This document shows positions 42,013 through 52,425 of a stretch of 64,000 nucleotides of DNA, piece after piece; the stretch's first letter is position 1; each line of letters starts with the position of its first letter. The DNA is from Trichostrongylus colubriformis (Eukaryota; Nematoda; Chromadorea; Rhabditida; Trichostrongylidae). The stretch is from the NCBI GenBank assembly GCA_963978905.1, contig OZ022260.1:38996259-39060258 (forward strand), given 5' to 3'. A program made the position numbers and the translations under genes. The notes beneath the pieces were generated by a model. That model was given only the letters and a program-made list of their open reading frames with translations. It did not search any database and had not been told where the DNA came from.

Positions 42013-43332
42013 TTAGGTTGTCGCAAAATTAATTTCGAAAACGGACCGCATACTTCAAACTGCTATAACTCAGCCTAAACAGTAGTTTATCAATCGGAGT
42101 AAAAACCATCAGAATCTACACATTTCTGCCAACGAACAGGTAATATTTTTAAGCCTTCACCATAAAAACTACTATCACAAATCAACGAACTCAAGGAAGG
42201 CACATTCAACATCGTCTAAATGAGCAAATTGTTTCTGACGCAGATGAGAATTGAGGGCTCGAAAAAAAAAGTGATTTTCTGTGGGGGAGAGGTCGGGAGA
42301 ATGCTGGGTAAGGGAGAAGTTTTACACCCAAGTGGGTCAATTTGTGATTTGTAAGGTGTGTGGCCTTGCGTTGTCCTGCAACAGGATCGGCCCTCTTCTA
42401 TTCACCACCGCCGGCCACAATCTTTACACTTCCTATACATTTGCTTCTGATCACAACAGTAAGACTGCTGTGACTGGCTGACCATGTTGCAAGAATTTAG
42501 AATGGACTACACCTTTACAACACCACCACACAGTTATCATGACCTTTTTAGGGTGAAGGTCGGCTTTAGGAAAAGTTTTTTGATGAGCATCCTTATCTAT
42601 CCGGACCAATCCCCGTTTCCTGTTATCACGAAGAACCCATTTTTCATCTACGGTTTACAAATAGCTCATTTTTATAGCAAACTAGGAGGTTGGAGCAGGT
42701 GTCGAAACGTGCCAGACGCTGCTCATCGGTCAGCTCATGAGGCACCCACTTCAACATCTTCTTCACCTTGCCTTTCCAACAAGTGCCTGGCCAATGTAGA
42801 GTAATGTACGCCTGGGTCTTCTGCTAACGTACGAGTATTCGTCTCCGGGTTTGCTTCGACGGCTTTTCTTAAATCTTCATCATTAAGCGACGACCTGCGG
42901 CCGCGACCCGACTTCTCTTCGAGATCAAAATCGCCAGAAGCAAATTTTTCAAACCAGAGCTCCACTGTACGTTCGCAAGGACAATTCCTCCCAAAAACAC
43001 TGCTGAGATTACGGGCTGCCTCCGCTGGGGAGTGTCAATTTAAATTGGTAAAGCATGATTGTTGTTTTCAAGACCTGTTGTCTGTGTTCTGATACTTCTT
43101 TCCTCACATGTTTTATAACATGTAATAAATGTTGGGAAAAGATGATACGCAGCCCTGTAAAAGGCCGGCTGGAACAATTAGAGCGACATTCATAGAAGTT
43201 TTTGAAAGAGCAGAAAAAACCTACATTGGAATGCTTGGCTTTCCTTGAAGTGGAATAGTTCAGGATAAAAAATCTATCATTTACACATACCTCAAAATCA
43301 AAATTAATTTTGCGAATTTTGCGACAACCTAA
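42013..43332 (-). mobile_element. mariner transposon, full length, inactive
   Basis: The 1320-bp length is typical of mariner. The ends are TTAGGTTGTCGCAAAATTAA and the reverse complement GCGACAACCTAA, flanked by TA at 42011-42012 and 43333-43334. It interrupts the upstream segment of the ShKT gene at 43781. Paralogous segments near 9560 and 32520 are uninterrupted. Confidence 0.9.
42190..42965 (-). pseudogene. mariner-family transposase, frameshifted
   Basis: The N-terminal part (42965-42735) holds the helix-turn-helix region, including WFEKFASGDFDLE, a GRGRRSS AT-hook-like stretch, EANPETNTRTLAE and HYSTLARHL. This matches the SETMAR/mariner arrangement. Downstream blocks survive in other frames: LQDNARPHT near 42355-42395 with the second catalytic Asp, and PDLSPT near 42270-42290 with the third. 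Several frameshifts and stops separate them, so no active enzyme is possible from this copy. Confidence 0.8.
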
Positions 43333-43334
43333 TA

Positions 43335-43729
43335 TTCGAGTGTTTTTATTAATTTATTCTCCTTACCGCTACCAGATTTCAACTCGATCGCTTCAAGAAG
43401 TGTCGAAGAGCACATCTACTGTAATGGTTTCGGGCTTAACACTAAGACCATGTGAAGTGTATTCAACTGCTATCTTCTCTAGACGAAAGACAAAATCGTA
43501 CTCCCTCTGCATCAAAGTACAGATGTATCAGTCATTCAACTCTCAACATAATAATATTGTCTTTTCTAGCAGCTGATTATGCTTTGTTCCCAGTGTGATC
43601 ACCAAGAGTTCATTGCTGTTTGTTTAACGACCTGTGAGGTTTAGAAATGGAGAAATTCTGTATGTGAGCGATTGTAAGGCAACACAAACGATTCCACGAT
43701 TAGCCTCTATCCATTCTATTTTGTAACTG
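43335..43729 (+). promoter_or_regulatory. Conserved upstream region of the ShKT gene
   Basis: About 350 bp upstream of the TATA box is conserved in all copies. Landmarks are GTGATCACCAAGAGTTCATT near 43596, GACCTGTGAGG near 43629, a GCGATTGTAAGGCAACACAA block, and TTAGCCTC before CTATTTTGT. This is inferred to be the promoter because conservation continues into the TATA box, but it may simply be duplicated sequence. Confidence 0.45.
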
Positions 43730-43736
43730 TATAAAA
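43730..43736 (+). promoter_or_regulatory. TATA box, ShKT gene copy 3
   Basis: TATAAAA lies 45 bp upstream of the deepest part of the leader's AGCTCCAGTC and 51 bp from the ATG at 43781. The spacing is nearly the same in the other copies. Confidence 0.6.
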
Positions 43737-43780
43737 AGAGCCGAAGCTCCAAAAGCTCCAGTCCTGCAACTGACGCACAG

Positions 43781-44075
43781 ATGCTTTTGTACGTGCTTAT
43801 TGCATTGATGGTTCTCAATTCCTTCACTCAAGGAGGGCGGCGGGAGGTTCGGGTGACGTCTACTTGATTAGTTGTCCTGATGTAATTTCTTGCAAAATCT
43901 TTGCTTGTGAGAACTTATTCTCGAACGACAATACAAATTATTCTAGGAATGCAAGGACCTGCTTTTACCGAAAGCCTGTGGAGCTTATGCCGAATCCTGC
44001 AATGTGGGAGGCACCAAAGAAAGAATTGCGAGGAGGTATTGCAAGAAAACATGTAAAGTTTGCAGTTCGAATTGA
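43781..44075 (+). CDS. Secreted ShKT-domain protein, two exons, intact
   Basis: Exon 1 is 43781-43852 (24 codons) with a typical signal peptide: short N-terminus, hydrophobic Leu/Val/Ile core over residues 2-12, and likely cleavage near the Gln-Gly at 17-18. The intron is 43853-43946 (94 bp, GTGACG...TTCTAG, phase 0). Exon 2 is 43947-44075. The 66-residue product carries a ShKT (SXC) module with six cysteines, all in exon 2: E-C-K-D near its start, A-C, S-C, and the closing Y-C-K-K-T-C-K-V-C. ShKT modules are disulfide-knotted domains named after an anemone potassium-channel peptide and abundant in nematode secretomes, where they occur in secreted peptides and astacin-type enzymes. Its role here is unknown. 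The polyA signal is the variant GATAAA at about 44093. Confidence 0.75.
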
Positions 44076-44099
44076 AGTTTGTATTTTCAAAGGATAAAC

Positions 44100-45750
44100 T
44101 TTAATAGTCAAATGTCTTCAGGTTATCCAGTTTGTAAGTATTGAATTCCAAAAGTGCATCCTCATTCGATAGGGCTAGAAAAGTTATAAATTTATATAAA
44201 TTTGAAATTCTGTGGCTAGTTTGGGAGGAATAGAGGCACACATCGCGATAAATTGAGCGCTATCGCGCTCACTGCTGGATTTAAAGGTTCTAATTCACTC
44301 GCCAGCGAAGGAACGGGAACGAAAGGTTCCATGATGTTCCCTTGTCACAGTTGTCATACGATTACTGTACGAGTACAAACATACGAGTGCAAACGAATCC
44401 TTGCCTGGCTGTATCACTCAAATTTCAATGCTATCACCTGCTTGGCTCTCCTAACGTTGTTCTTATTATTGGAATTTGACGAGGTGATTCAGCGAAATGA
44501 AACAAAAACTGTGCGCGGCATGTTGGTGGTCCTTTTCTTTCCTCGACGAAACACCAAATGCATATTTTACATATTCATAATTGCACTCAATCTGCGCATG
44601 AAACGTCTCGCATAAATAGAAAAAGCTGAAAATGGTGAAACTGTGGGAAGGGAAATGTCTGGGGTCAATTTGACAAAATATGAATGCGATGAAAATCAAA
44701 AGTGATTTCCAGTCCCAATAATACGTATTTAGTGGAACTTAATGCCAATTACCTCGAGTCGCGGATGCACTCATCCGCCAGTCCGCCGAATCCTCGAATC
44801 AACCTACGCAGAATGTGATTCTTGACGACGTTGCGTGATCAAAACTGAGGAATTGTCATGAAAATACCAAAATCACCTTCAACAAGTTGAAGATGTGTGA
44901 ATAAGATCTGTTCTTGAAAACTGATTCCCTAATCAGTTCCAGAAAACCCTAGTCTTTTCTAGGGTTTGTCGATTGCTAATGTATCGAGTTTTGTTTCAGT
45001 TCTTCGCTTTCAGTGCGATGGGCGAAAAATATCCACGAGAAGTGTGAAATGATCATGGCCTAGTGTTTCCCAGCGATTGTTCGGAGATGGTAGAATACGA
45101 TGACTCTACGGTTCATACCACGACATTAGATAGGGCGGTGCCCACAGACTAGGCTGCTAACACTGCCGTATCAGAACACGCATGATAGTTGCCCGTGAAA
45201 AGCAGCTGATTTTGGGTGTCTTTCTCCTGATTACTTACCGGGTGACATTTACGGACTACATCGCGATTTGGGACATCGTTAGGAAGTGAGCTGCGGGTAA
45301 AATGACGTGGTAAGAAGTTTCTCAACTATGTGCTGAGGCTAGTTGCTCCTGCATGAATCTATTAAGCTTCAGCTTTTTTGAAGACGCTCACTTAATGGTA
45401 TGGCACTTAGGGTGTTTGCGGCCTTCACCACTAGAACCGATGTTCCAATCAACATCGAAGGTTCATGATGCTGTAGAACTTCAACTTTCATTAGGCACTT
45501 GATTAGTGGTATAAACTATAAGCCGTTTCCAGCCTTTCGCACAAATGCGATATTTTCAGTCAGTGTGCCAAGGAATGCTCTGCCCCACGTGATCATTTGA
45601 CTTTATTTCTGTCACTATAGCTGCTGCTCATGAATTCAGCTTCTACAACCCCTGACCGCATTGGAGAAGAATTGAAATTTTCATAAGTAAACGCGACTTC
45701 GTCAACTGCACGCTCGTGGGCGGGTCTTCACTCATTTTAGGTATGAATGA
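44100..45750. other. No gene seen; repeats
   Basis: The 3' flank of the ShKT gene extends to about 44300. The segment 44477-44640 is similar to the reverse complement of 51610-51775 (shared GATTCAGCGAA, TCCTTTTCTT and CGACGAAAC words). A small perfect hairpin, AAACCCTAG / CTAGGGTTT, is at 44944-44967. The remainder to 45750 has no recognisable feature. Confidence 0.4.
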
Positions 45751-45934
45751 GTGTAAGACAATGTGAGACTTCCGAAATTTATTCCAAAAGACTCGATACA
45801 GCTTTCACAAAACCGGTTGCAAAAGATGGTTGCAGAAGAGAAAGGCTCATAACTCTTTTGTAACCATTTTTCGTTCGTAAAAGTTGTTTTGAGTCTTTTG
45901 GAATAAATTTTGGAAGTCTCACATTGTCTTACAC
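45751..45934. repeat. 184-bp inverted repeat related to Penelope-like ends
   Basis: GTGTAAGACAATGTGAGACT at 45751 is mirrored at 45915-45934, and the complementarity includes the ATTTATTCCAAAAGACTC / GAGTCTTTTGGAATAAAT blocks. The latter words also occur at the ends of the Penelope-like fragments (52960, 53240, 53800), so this is probably a terminal fragment of that family. Confidence 0.6.
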
Positions 45935-46092
45935 ACTTTCAGATCAACATGAGGCTTAGGGACAAGACAATGCTTAAGTCATTTTAGGTATGTTGATTAC
46001 AGCCTAGATCTGCTGGACTGTTGGACTTCCCTGACCTCCACGTTTCCCTCATTCCTCAGGCAGTAGTACCCTAAACTCTTAAAATGCGGATT

Positions 46093-46292
46093 NNNNNNNN
46101 NNNNNNNNNNNNNNNNNNNNNNNNNNNNNNNNNNNNNNNNNNNNNNNNNNNNNNNNNNNNNNNNNNNNNNNNNNNNNNNNNNNNNNNNNNNNNNNNNNNN
46201 NNNNNNNNNNNNNNNNNNNNNNNNNNNNNNNNNNNNNNNNNNNNNNNNNNNNNNNNNNNNNNNNNNNNNNNNNNNNNNNNNNNNNNNNNNNN
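46093..46292. other. Assembly gap (200 N)
   Basis: Exactly 200 N bases, likely a nominal scaffold gap of unknown real size. It falls at the outer edge of an inverted repeat, which probably broke the assembly. Confidence 0.98.
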
Positions 46293-46328
46293 AAGACTGT
46301 AAAAGTCCCAAAAGTTTCCCAAAACAAG

Positions 46329-46363
46329 TTGCAATATTTCGGTGCGTAGCACCTTCCTCAGGC
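46329..46363 (-). ncRNA. Hammerhead-ribozyme-like motif
   Basis: The minus strand reads CUGAGGA, then a GGUGC-UAC-GCACC stem-loop, then GAAA, the conserved core order of hammerhead ribozymes (CUGANGA, stem II, GAAA). Penelope-like elements are known to carry hammerhead motifs in their terminal repeats. Stem I is weak by eye, so activity is uncertain. Confidence 0.4.
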
Positions 46364-46732
46364 CTAAAAAGAGGCAGTAGTATTATTGTGTAATATGCAA
46401 GGTATATTACAAACTCACGTTGTGCTGTGCCTAAAACTGCGTCAAGCTACCCTGCCAAGGACCTAGTGCGGCGAAAAATCGCTGACCCACCCGATGGCAC
46501 CCTTAAATAGCGGGAACGCCTCCATGACTGTGGTGAAATTTGATATAAGAATGATCATGCAGCATCCAGAAATGGTATACTGTGATCAAGTAATGATATG
46601 CAAAAGGTCATGTAGTTCATCCCTGCTATTTATTTCTGGTGATAGCCGCTTTATCGCTTTGTAGTTGTACAGCACAACGTGAGTTTGTAATATACCTTGC
46701 ATATTACACAATAATACTACTGCCACTTTTTA

Positions 46733-46768
46733 GGCCTGAGGAAGGTGCTACGCACCGAAATATTGCAA
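46733..46768 (+). ncRNA. Hammerhead-ribozyme-like motif
   Basis: Same core as 46329 on the opposite strand: CUGAGGA, GGUGC/GCACC hairpin, GAAA, followed by AUAUUGCAA-type sequence that can form only a short stem III here. Confidence 0.4.
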
Positions 46769-46869
46769 ATTGTTTTGGAAAACTTTTGGGACTTTCACAG
46801 TCTTTTGAGTTTTTTTTTGAAATAAATATTTTGGAGTCTCATAATGTGTTCACACATTCACAATTTTGT

Positions 46870-47640
46870 CATGTTGAGAGATTTGGTCTTTCGTCGAGAA
46901 AGGATAGCAATTGAATACATTCTACATAATCTTACTACTGAGCCCAAAACCATCACAGTAGATGTGCTCTGATACTTCTTGAAGCAAGCGAGTTGAAATC
47001 TGGGTGTGGGAGGAAAATAAATAAAACGTAGTTGTACATTAAATAATTATACAAGAGCTTCATATTTGATTGTGGGTGGGATAACAGGAAATTTGTGTCA
47101 CTTTGCTCTTTTTATAAAATTTGACGAGAAGCGCTACAAGATCTAAGGTTTCACAGTAATTTCGCTTTTGATAGCCAGAAACAGCCCATCACGCCGAAGG
47201 CTTGATGCTGGAGCTGAGTGGTGTTGACCTTATGTTCACCCCTTGAAACATCTTGTTTTCCAGTGTATAGTGCTTTCGTCACAAGGAGACAACACAATGT
47301 GAAGAGATCTTGTAGGGCTTCGATACGCTTGGTTCACCTTCTGTATTTCTTAACAGCCGGTTGCCTCAATCGAAATGATCATCAAAGCTGTCGAACCATT
47401 CAGAATGTGGTAAGTAACAGAAATTTCTTATTATCCCAGAAACATTAAAAATTCTAAGTTTAGTATAATTATTCTAATTATCTATTCTAATTGTTTTAAT
47501 TTATTCTTCTTCTCACACCCAGATTTCAACTTGATTGCTTCTAGAAGTATTGAAGAGCACATCTGCTATGGTGCTTCGGACTCAATACTAACAAGCCAAG
47601 GGTTTCAACTTGCAATGGAGCCCTGAAATGAGACCCGGAC
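46870..47640. repeat. Duplicated ShKT-flank segment (matches 59218-60180)
   Basis: Same orientation as 59218-60180. It is the reverse complement of sequence around 53040-53200, then continues through GATAGCCAGAAACAGCCCATC (about 47171) and AACAGCCGGTT (about 47350). No exon is found. Confidence 0.6.
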
Positions 47641-48151
47641 GGAACCGCAGAGCCCGAATACTGTTACGACTGTGAAAACCAAAATAGCAAAATGCCATTC
47701 TGAAGCGAGTCAGGAGAGGTCAAAGTTCATCTATGATATCTCATTTGTGAACCACTTTCCATCCACAGCCGATGGTGAGCCAGTAACAGCCGCCCTGGCT
47801 TAATTGTAGTGTTCCGGATGTACAGGATAGAGATTGAGGGTTTGCTCCCCACAGATCACAACTTTTTTGCATTTTGTGTCTCATTGCCAGTAAGTGCTTT
47901 TCTTTTTCTTCTGAACTTTTCCTTGTACTGGAATCTATCGCAACCATTATTTACTCTGCCACTTTAACAATAACTCCTAACATGACTCACAAGGGGTGAA
48001 AATCAGTTCGAAGTGGTCATTTGCACATAAGACAAGTATCACTCGATGTGCTTTTGGACGCTGATTTCAAGCCTGTGTTCAACATCTGCCGAACGATTCT
48101 CGTAATAAAGTTATATATGTTCACACGAATAAAAATGCTATTACATGACTC
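47640..48151. other. No gene seen
   Basis: Only short frames and no recognised repeats, up to the RTE-like insertion site. Confidence 0.4.
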
Positions 48152-48163
48152 GTTCGGAAGCCA
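48152..48163. repeat. Target-site duplication, left
   Basis: GTTCGGAAGCCA is repeated exactly at 51328-51339 on the other side of the RTE-like element (11-12 bp; the first G may belong to the element's tail). Confidence 0.9.
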
Positions 48164-51100
48164 CTCGCACATGGGTTCTACCGTGTCGAGGTGTGCGAGC
48201 TTGTAGCGGAGGCTGGAATACCCCTCTGGGTAGGGTTCGGCCAAGCCCCATACTGACCTTCGCGACTAAAGAACCCCAAGCGCCCAAGCTCATGGTAGGA
48301 CGGCCACTTCCTTGAGTAACAGGAACGCCCCAGCAAGGCTAACTTGTGAGACGAAAAATAGCTGCAACCACTTCTCAACATCGCCTTAGTCCCCTGCAGG
48401 CTGTCCCTGCCCAGTCCGGTAGCGCTGGATATGCACACAGCCAAAGGCGAAGAAATACCACGGCCATAGGCTGCCATAGGAAACGGACCAGAGCGAGCCA
48501 TCTGATTGCTCGCACATACAACTGTCGCAGCATCAGTTCGGCCGCTCAACTTTCGGCACTCATCGATGAAACAAAACGGATCAAGTTCGATGTTATCGGA
48601 TTGAGCGAAACGAAAGAAAGAACCGCTCTCTTGCACGTGGAATGATGGGACAGGAGTGTTTCTTGGACCGCGGAAGGCTAAATCAACATCCGGTGGCGTG
48701 GGTTTTGTCGTAGCACCTCAATAACGTCATTAGTGTTACGTTCCACGGCCATCGTTTCGCGGTGCTGACCGCCTCACTCTCCAAAGAGAAGACTGTTTCA
48801 ATCATTCAGATCTATGCCCCTACGGCAGACAAGGACGAGGAAGAGCATAACGACTTTTACGACCAGCTAACCGACCTCATACATACTCAAAGAAGCCACT
48901 ACGTCGTAGTAAGCAGTGATGTCAATGCACGAATAGGCGCCCGCAAACCTGGAGAAGTTTTCGTCGGACCGCACTCGGCTGAGACGCGAAACGAAGCAGG
49001 AGAAAGGCTGGCGAGTTTCTGCGAAGTCCACCATCTTTTTCATGGAAACAGCCACTTTGTCAAACCCACGGTTAAAAAATGGACTTATCTTTCTCTTAAT
49101 GCGGAACATCATCATGAGCTCCACCATATTCTGTGCAACCGACGGGCCATAACGGATGTCTCTGTGGTCCCTTCTTTCTACATAGGAAGCGACCATCGGC
49201 TTTTGCGAGCTCGCTTGCATTTCGAGCGTGGGCAGACACGCATGCGTCGAGTCTTGTCAAGGCAACCACGTCGAAGTGAAGTAGATGCGGAGGCAGTCAG
49301 CAGGATGATGACGAAGGAGCAATTCGAGGTGCTTGCTGACCGTCAGGACTACGATTCAGTCGTGAGCACTATTTCAGGCATAGTGCGCAAATGCCGCAAA
49401 TTGGCTCTCAGTCATGCCTCACGTCGCATTTCTGAGGCTACGCGGACCTTGCTTGAAAAACGCAGGCAGATGGATCCAGTGAAAGGCCACGTGGAGTACA
49501 CCGCTCTCAGTCGTCTTTGCAGGAAACGAGTTGCAGAAGATCATGCCCGTCATGCTAGAAACCGCCTGCTCGGTGCAGCTGAGGGAAAACGCAGTCTCAA
49601 GAAGGAGAGAAGAGGATTAGCGGAGTATTGTCTGGCGATCCCATGTTTGAAAGCACCGGATGGGATCCGCAGCTCGTCCAGGCCAGAAATGGAGCGCATT
49701 ATGGCAAACTTCTTCTCTGAACTTTTCAAGTCGAATTCGGACTCCACAGTAGTACTGAGCGCTGAAGAAGATGTGTTGCCCTTCTTGCCGTCGGAGGTGC
49801 GCTATGCTGTCGAGCAAATGCCCCAAGGAAAGTCTCCCGGAAGCGACGGCATCACCGCGGAGGTGCTTCGTTCATGCGGAGAACCTCTGTATCGCGCCCT
49901 CGCTGAAAGGTTCACTCGATATGTAAGAGAATGTCAAGTGCCAGACGCCTGGAAGAAATCAGTGACGATCTTGCTATTCAAAAAAGGGGACAAGGAAGAT
50001 CTATCCAACTACCGTCCCATAGCCCTTCTGCCGGTGCCGTACAAATTTTCACACGTTGGGTCCTTAAGAACACTTGACGAAGCGCAACCGGTAGAACAAG
50101 CAGGATTCCGTCGTACGTACAGCACACTGGACCATATCGCCACTCGCTGTCGGTTGATCGAAGTAGCCCGGGAACATCACATGTCGCTGGTGCTTACTTT
50201 CATAGACTACAAGAAGGTGTTCGATTCGGTGGAACCCTTGAAAGTGTGGGAAGCGCTGGAAGAGCAAGGCGTGGAGACGCGTTACGTGAATGTGCTGAGC
50301 AAGTGCTACACAGATTGCATGACGGTGTTACGGCCTTTCCATAAAGACATGGAGGTAGTTGTGGAGAAAGGAGTTCGGCAGGGAGACCCCATATCTCCAA
50401 ACCTTTTCTCTGCCTGCCTCGAATCCACGATTCGTCGCTGCGACTGGTGCCAATATGGAGTTAACATCGACGGAAAGCGCCTGAACCATGTGCGATTTGC
50501 GGACGACGTCGTGCTGCTTACCGGTTCACCTAAGGAGGCCAACGCGATGCTCTGCAGATTGGATGTCGAAGACTCCAAGGCAGGCCTTGCGATCAACAAG
50601 TCCAAGACGAAGGTCATGAGGAACGTCTACGCAAGGCAGACTCCTGTGATTCTAAACGGAGATCTGGTCGAGGACGTCAGCGAATACGTCTACCTAGGGC
50701 GTCTACTGAACATGAAGAACGATCTGAAACCGGAGCTAGCAAGGCGTCGGAAAGCGGCCTGGTCAGCGTTCAACTCCATCAAAACCGTCGTTGAAGTCAC
50801 GAAGGACACGAGGCTCAAGGCTGAGCTATTTGACTCGGTAGTCCTACCAGCCATGTGCTACGGATGCGAAACGTGGGCGCTTACGAAATCCAACGAAGAC
50901 GAACTCAGAACACTCCAGGCTTCCCTAGAGCGTCGGCTTGTCGGACTTACTTTTCACGTCAGCGCAAACTCGGCCTTCATAACGCCGACGTGAGAGCAAG
51001 ATTAAAAGTACGAGATGTGATTCAACACTGAGACGATGCGAAAAACATGTTCGCCGGACATCTGATGAGGCGAGACGACGGCCGATGGAGCACAACAACT

Positions 51101-51327
51101 ATGTTGTGGTACTCTCGTCACCACAAACGTCCACCTGGTCGCCCGCCCACGAGATGGTCCGATTCGCTTGCTTTCCGGAACAACGTCCGAGATCCCGTTT
51201 CGTTTAAGACTGTCGTGCACTGGACGACGATTGCGAAGGACCGTTCAATGTGGAAGAGAAGTTGGGACCCGCGCAAGGCTAATCGCCGTACTGAAGGACG
51301 GGTCGCCTAAGTAACCTAAGTAAGTAA
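48164..51327 (+). mobile_element. RTE-like non-LTR retrotransposon, full length with TSD
   Basis: The 3.16-kb element lies between exact 12-bp duplications. It ends in short TAAG-type tandem repeats (51308-51327) instead of poly(A), as RTE elements do. The order is a 5' leader (48164-48480), endonuclease (48510-49220), linker, reverse transcriptase (49800-50760) and a C-terminal region (50760-51300). The exact TSD indicates a recent insertion, though the coding frame is already broken in four places. Confidence 0.9.
48346..51310 (+). pseudogene. RTE-like endonuclease/reverse transcriptase, broken
   Basis: The endonuclease starts RTYNCRSIS (about 48513) with the catalytic Glu in GLSETKE (about 48605). 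Frame changes occur near 48645 and 48718. The main open frame 48762-50993 has YAPT, the D-x-N of SSDVNARIG (about 48925), and GSDHRLLRAR (about 49190). The metal-binding Asp expected in the NEIDHI-like motif is His (codon 49122-49124). The RT has SNYRPIALL (about 50010), FIDYKKVFDSVE (about 50200), RQGDPISP (about 50380) and intact F-A-D-D (50496-50507), then YVYLGR and YGCETWALT. A frameshift near 50980 and a TGA at 51029-51031 separate the last block (MFAGHLMRRDD, PPTRWSD, 51047-51310). It can act only as a template for related elements, if at all. Confidence 0.88.
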
Positions 51328-51339
51328 GTTCGGAAGCCA

Positions 51340-52170
51340 ATAACGCGCAAGCCATTTATTCGTTCTTGTGCCAAACCAGTGTGATTTTCGTGTTCAGGAA
51401 ATCATATTATCCCATTCGTATTCAGGAAATCAAATTATCCCAAAGAACAAGTTTTAAGCCAATTCGAGAATTTAACCGAATTTCGGAAAAATTCGCGGGC
51501 TCTCGGGTGGCAACACATTGAATAAAGGAGAAGTCGTTGTTTTCAAGTCTTTATCGTATTCAATTACTCCGTCAAATTACTTCCAGACATCTTCTCTCCT
51601 ATAGTTTCATCATTTTTCACTTTCTTTGCCTTTTTTTGCCAGCCATTTTATGCGCATTTAGGGCATTTATGGTTATGTAAAATATTTAGTTGGGGTTTCG
51701 TCGAGGGAAGAAAAGGATCACCAGTATGACGCGGACAGTTTTTATTCCTATTCGCTGAATGACCTCTTCATCTCAGAAAACATAACGCATTGGTTAAAGA
51801 CTTTTTTTTTATAAAATTGATATCACTGCCACAAATCTTCCACTCATTTGCGATCACCATGAGATTCGAGAAAAACCCGTTGCTTTATACACTACTTTAT
51901 AACAATTACCTAACCAAACAATAACATTTTCAATACTATATGAAGGTCGCACACACGCGATGACTGGATCACTCGCTCAACTTCTTGCGGCAAGTAATCT
52001 CTGGATAGCTGCCATTGTTGCGGCGTCAAGGTGAGTCCTACCGGTGCTATATGACTGCTCGAACTTCAACCAAGCTGCGCCCATAGTATCAAATCACACA
52101 CTGGATGAAGCATTTTTCATCGTGGCAATTACAGGATGATAGAGGCTTGATCATTACGATGCGATGAGAT
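51340..52170. other. No gene seen
   Basis: AT-rich. The segment 51610-51775 is an inverted copy of 44477-44640. No convincing coding frame. Confidence 0.4.
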
Positions 52171-52425
52171 AAGGCACAAATTCCAATAATGAGGACAACG
52201 TTAGCAGGGCGAAATAGGTGATATTGTTGAAATTCGAGTGACACCACCAAGCAGGGAGTCGTTTCTAATAGGATGCTGTACTCGTACGAGAACTGGGAGC
52301 AGGAAACCTATTTTTTGCCTCATCTTGAGCTTTTCGTTCGCTCAGAACCTCTAGTTTCAGTGATGAGCGCGATAGCGCTCACAATTTCTTGCAAAGTCTG
52401 CTTTACTCCTCCCTACAAACGTGTC
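52170..52425 (+). repeat. Repeat F
   Basis: This matches 58300-58545 in the same orientation (shared AATGAGGACAACGTTAGCAG, TCGTTTCTAATAGGATGC, GAGCGCGATAGCGCTCAC). The two copies part at the CCTCC before 52426, where Penelope-like coding sequence begins here. Confidence 0.65.

Larger units (their letters stand above)
46293..46860 (-). mobile_element. Penelope-like element fragment with inverted terminal repeats
   Basis: Inverted arms 46293-46428 and 46670-46805 enclose the last coding bases of a Penelope-like element on the minus strand (about 46670-46590, ending in the KRLSPEINS...LHDLLHII motif then a stop). Each arm holds a hammerhead-like core (46329-46363 minus, 46733-46768 plus). The unit is the reverse complement of 53219-53868, including its right flank, and its left arm enters the assembly gap. 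Confidence 0.7.

Noticed and set aside
44253..44615. 120-codon frame with a hydrophobic segment
   Set aside because: It crosses the ShKT 3' flank and a repeat whose inverted copy (51610-51775) does not keep the frame. It is probably chance.
45997..46352. Open frames across the N gap
   Set aside because: They consist almost entirely of undefined residues from the gap and have no meaning.
48178..48636. 152-codon minus-strand frame
   Set aside because: It is antisense to the 5' leader and endonuclease start of the RTE-like element.
52273..52425. N-terminal extension of the Penelope-like open frame
   Set aside because: These codons belong to repeat F, which also occurs at 58300-58545 without Penelope sequence. 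The reading-frame fusion is accidental.
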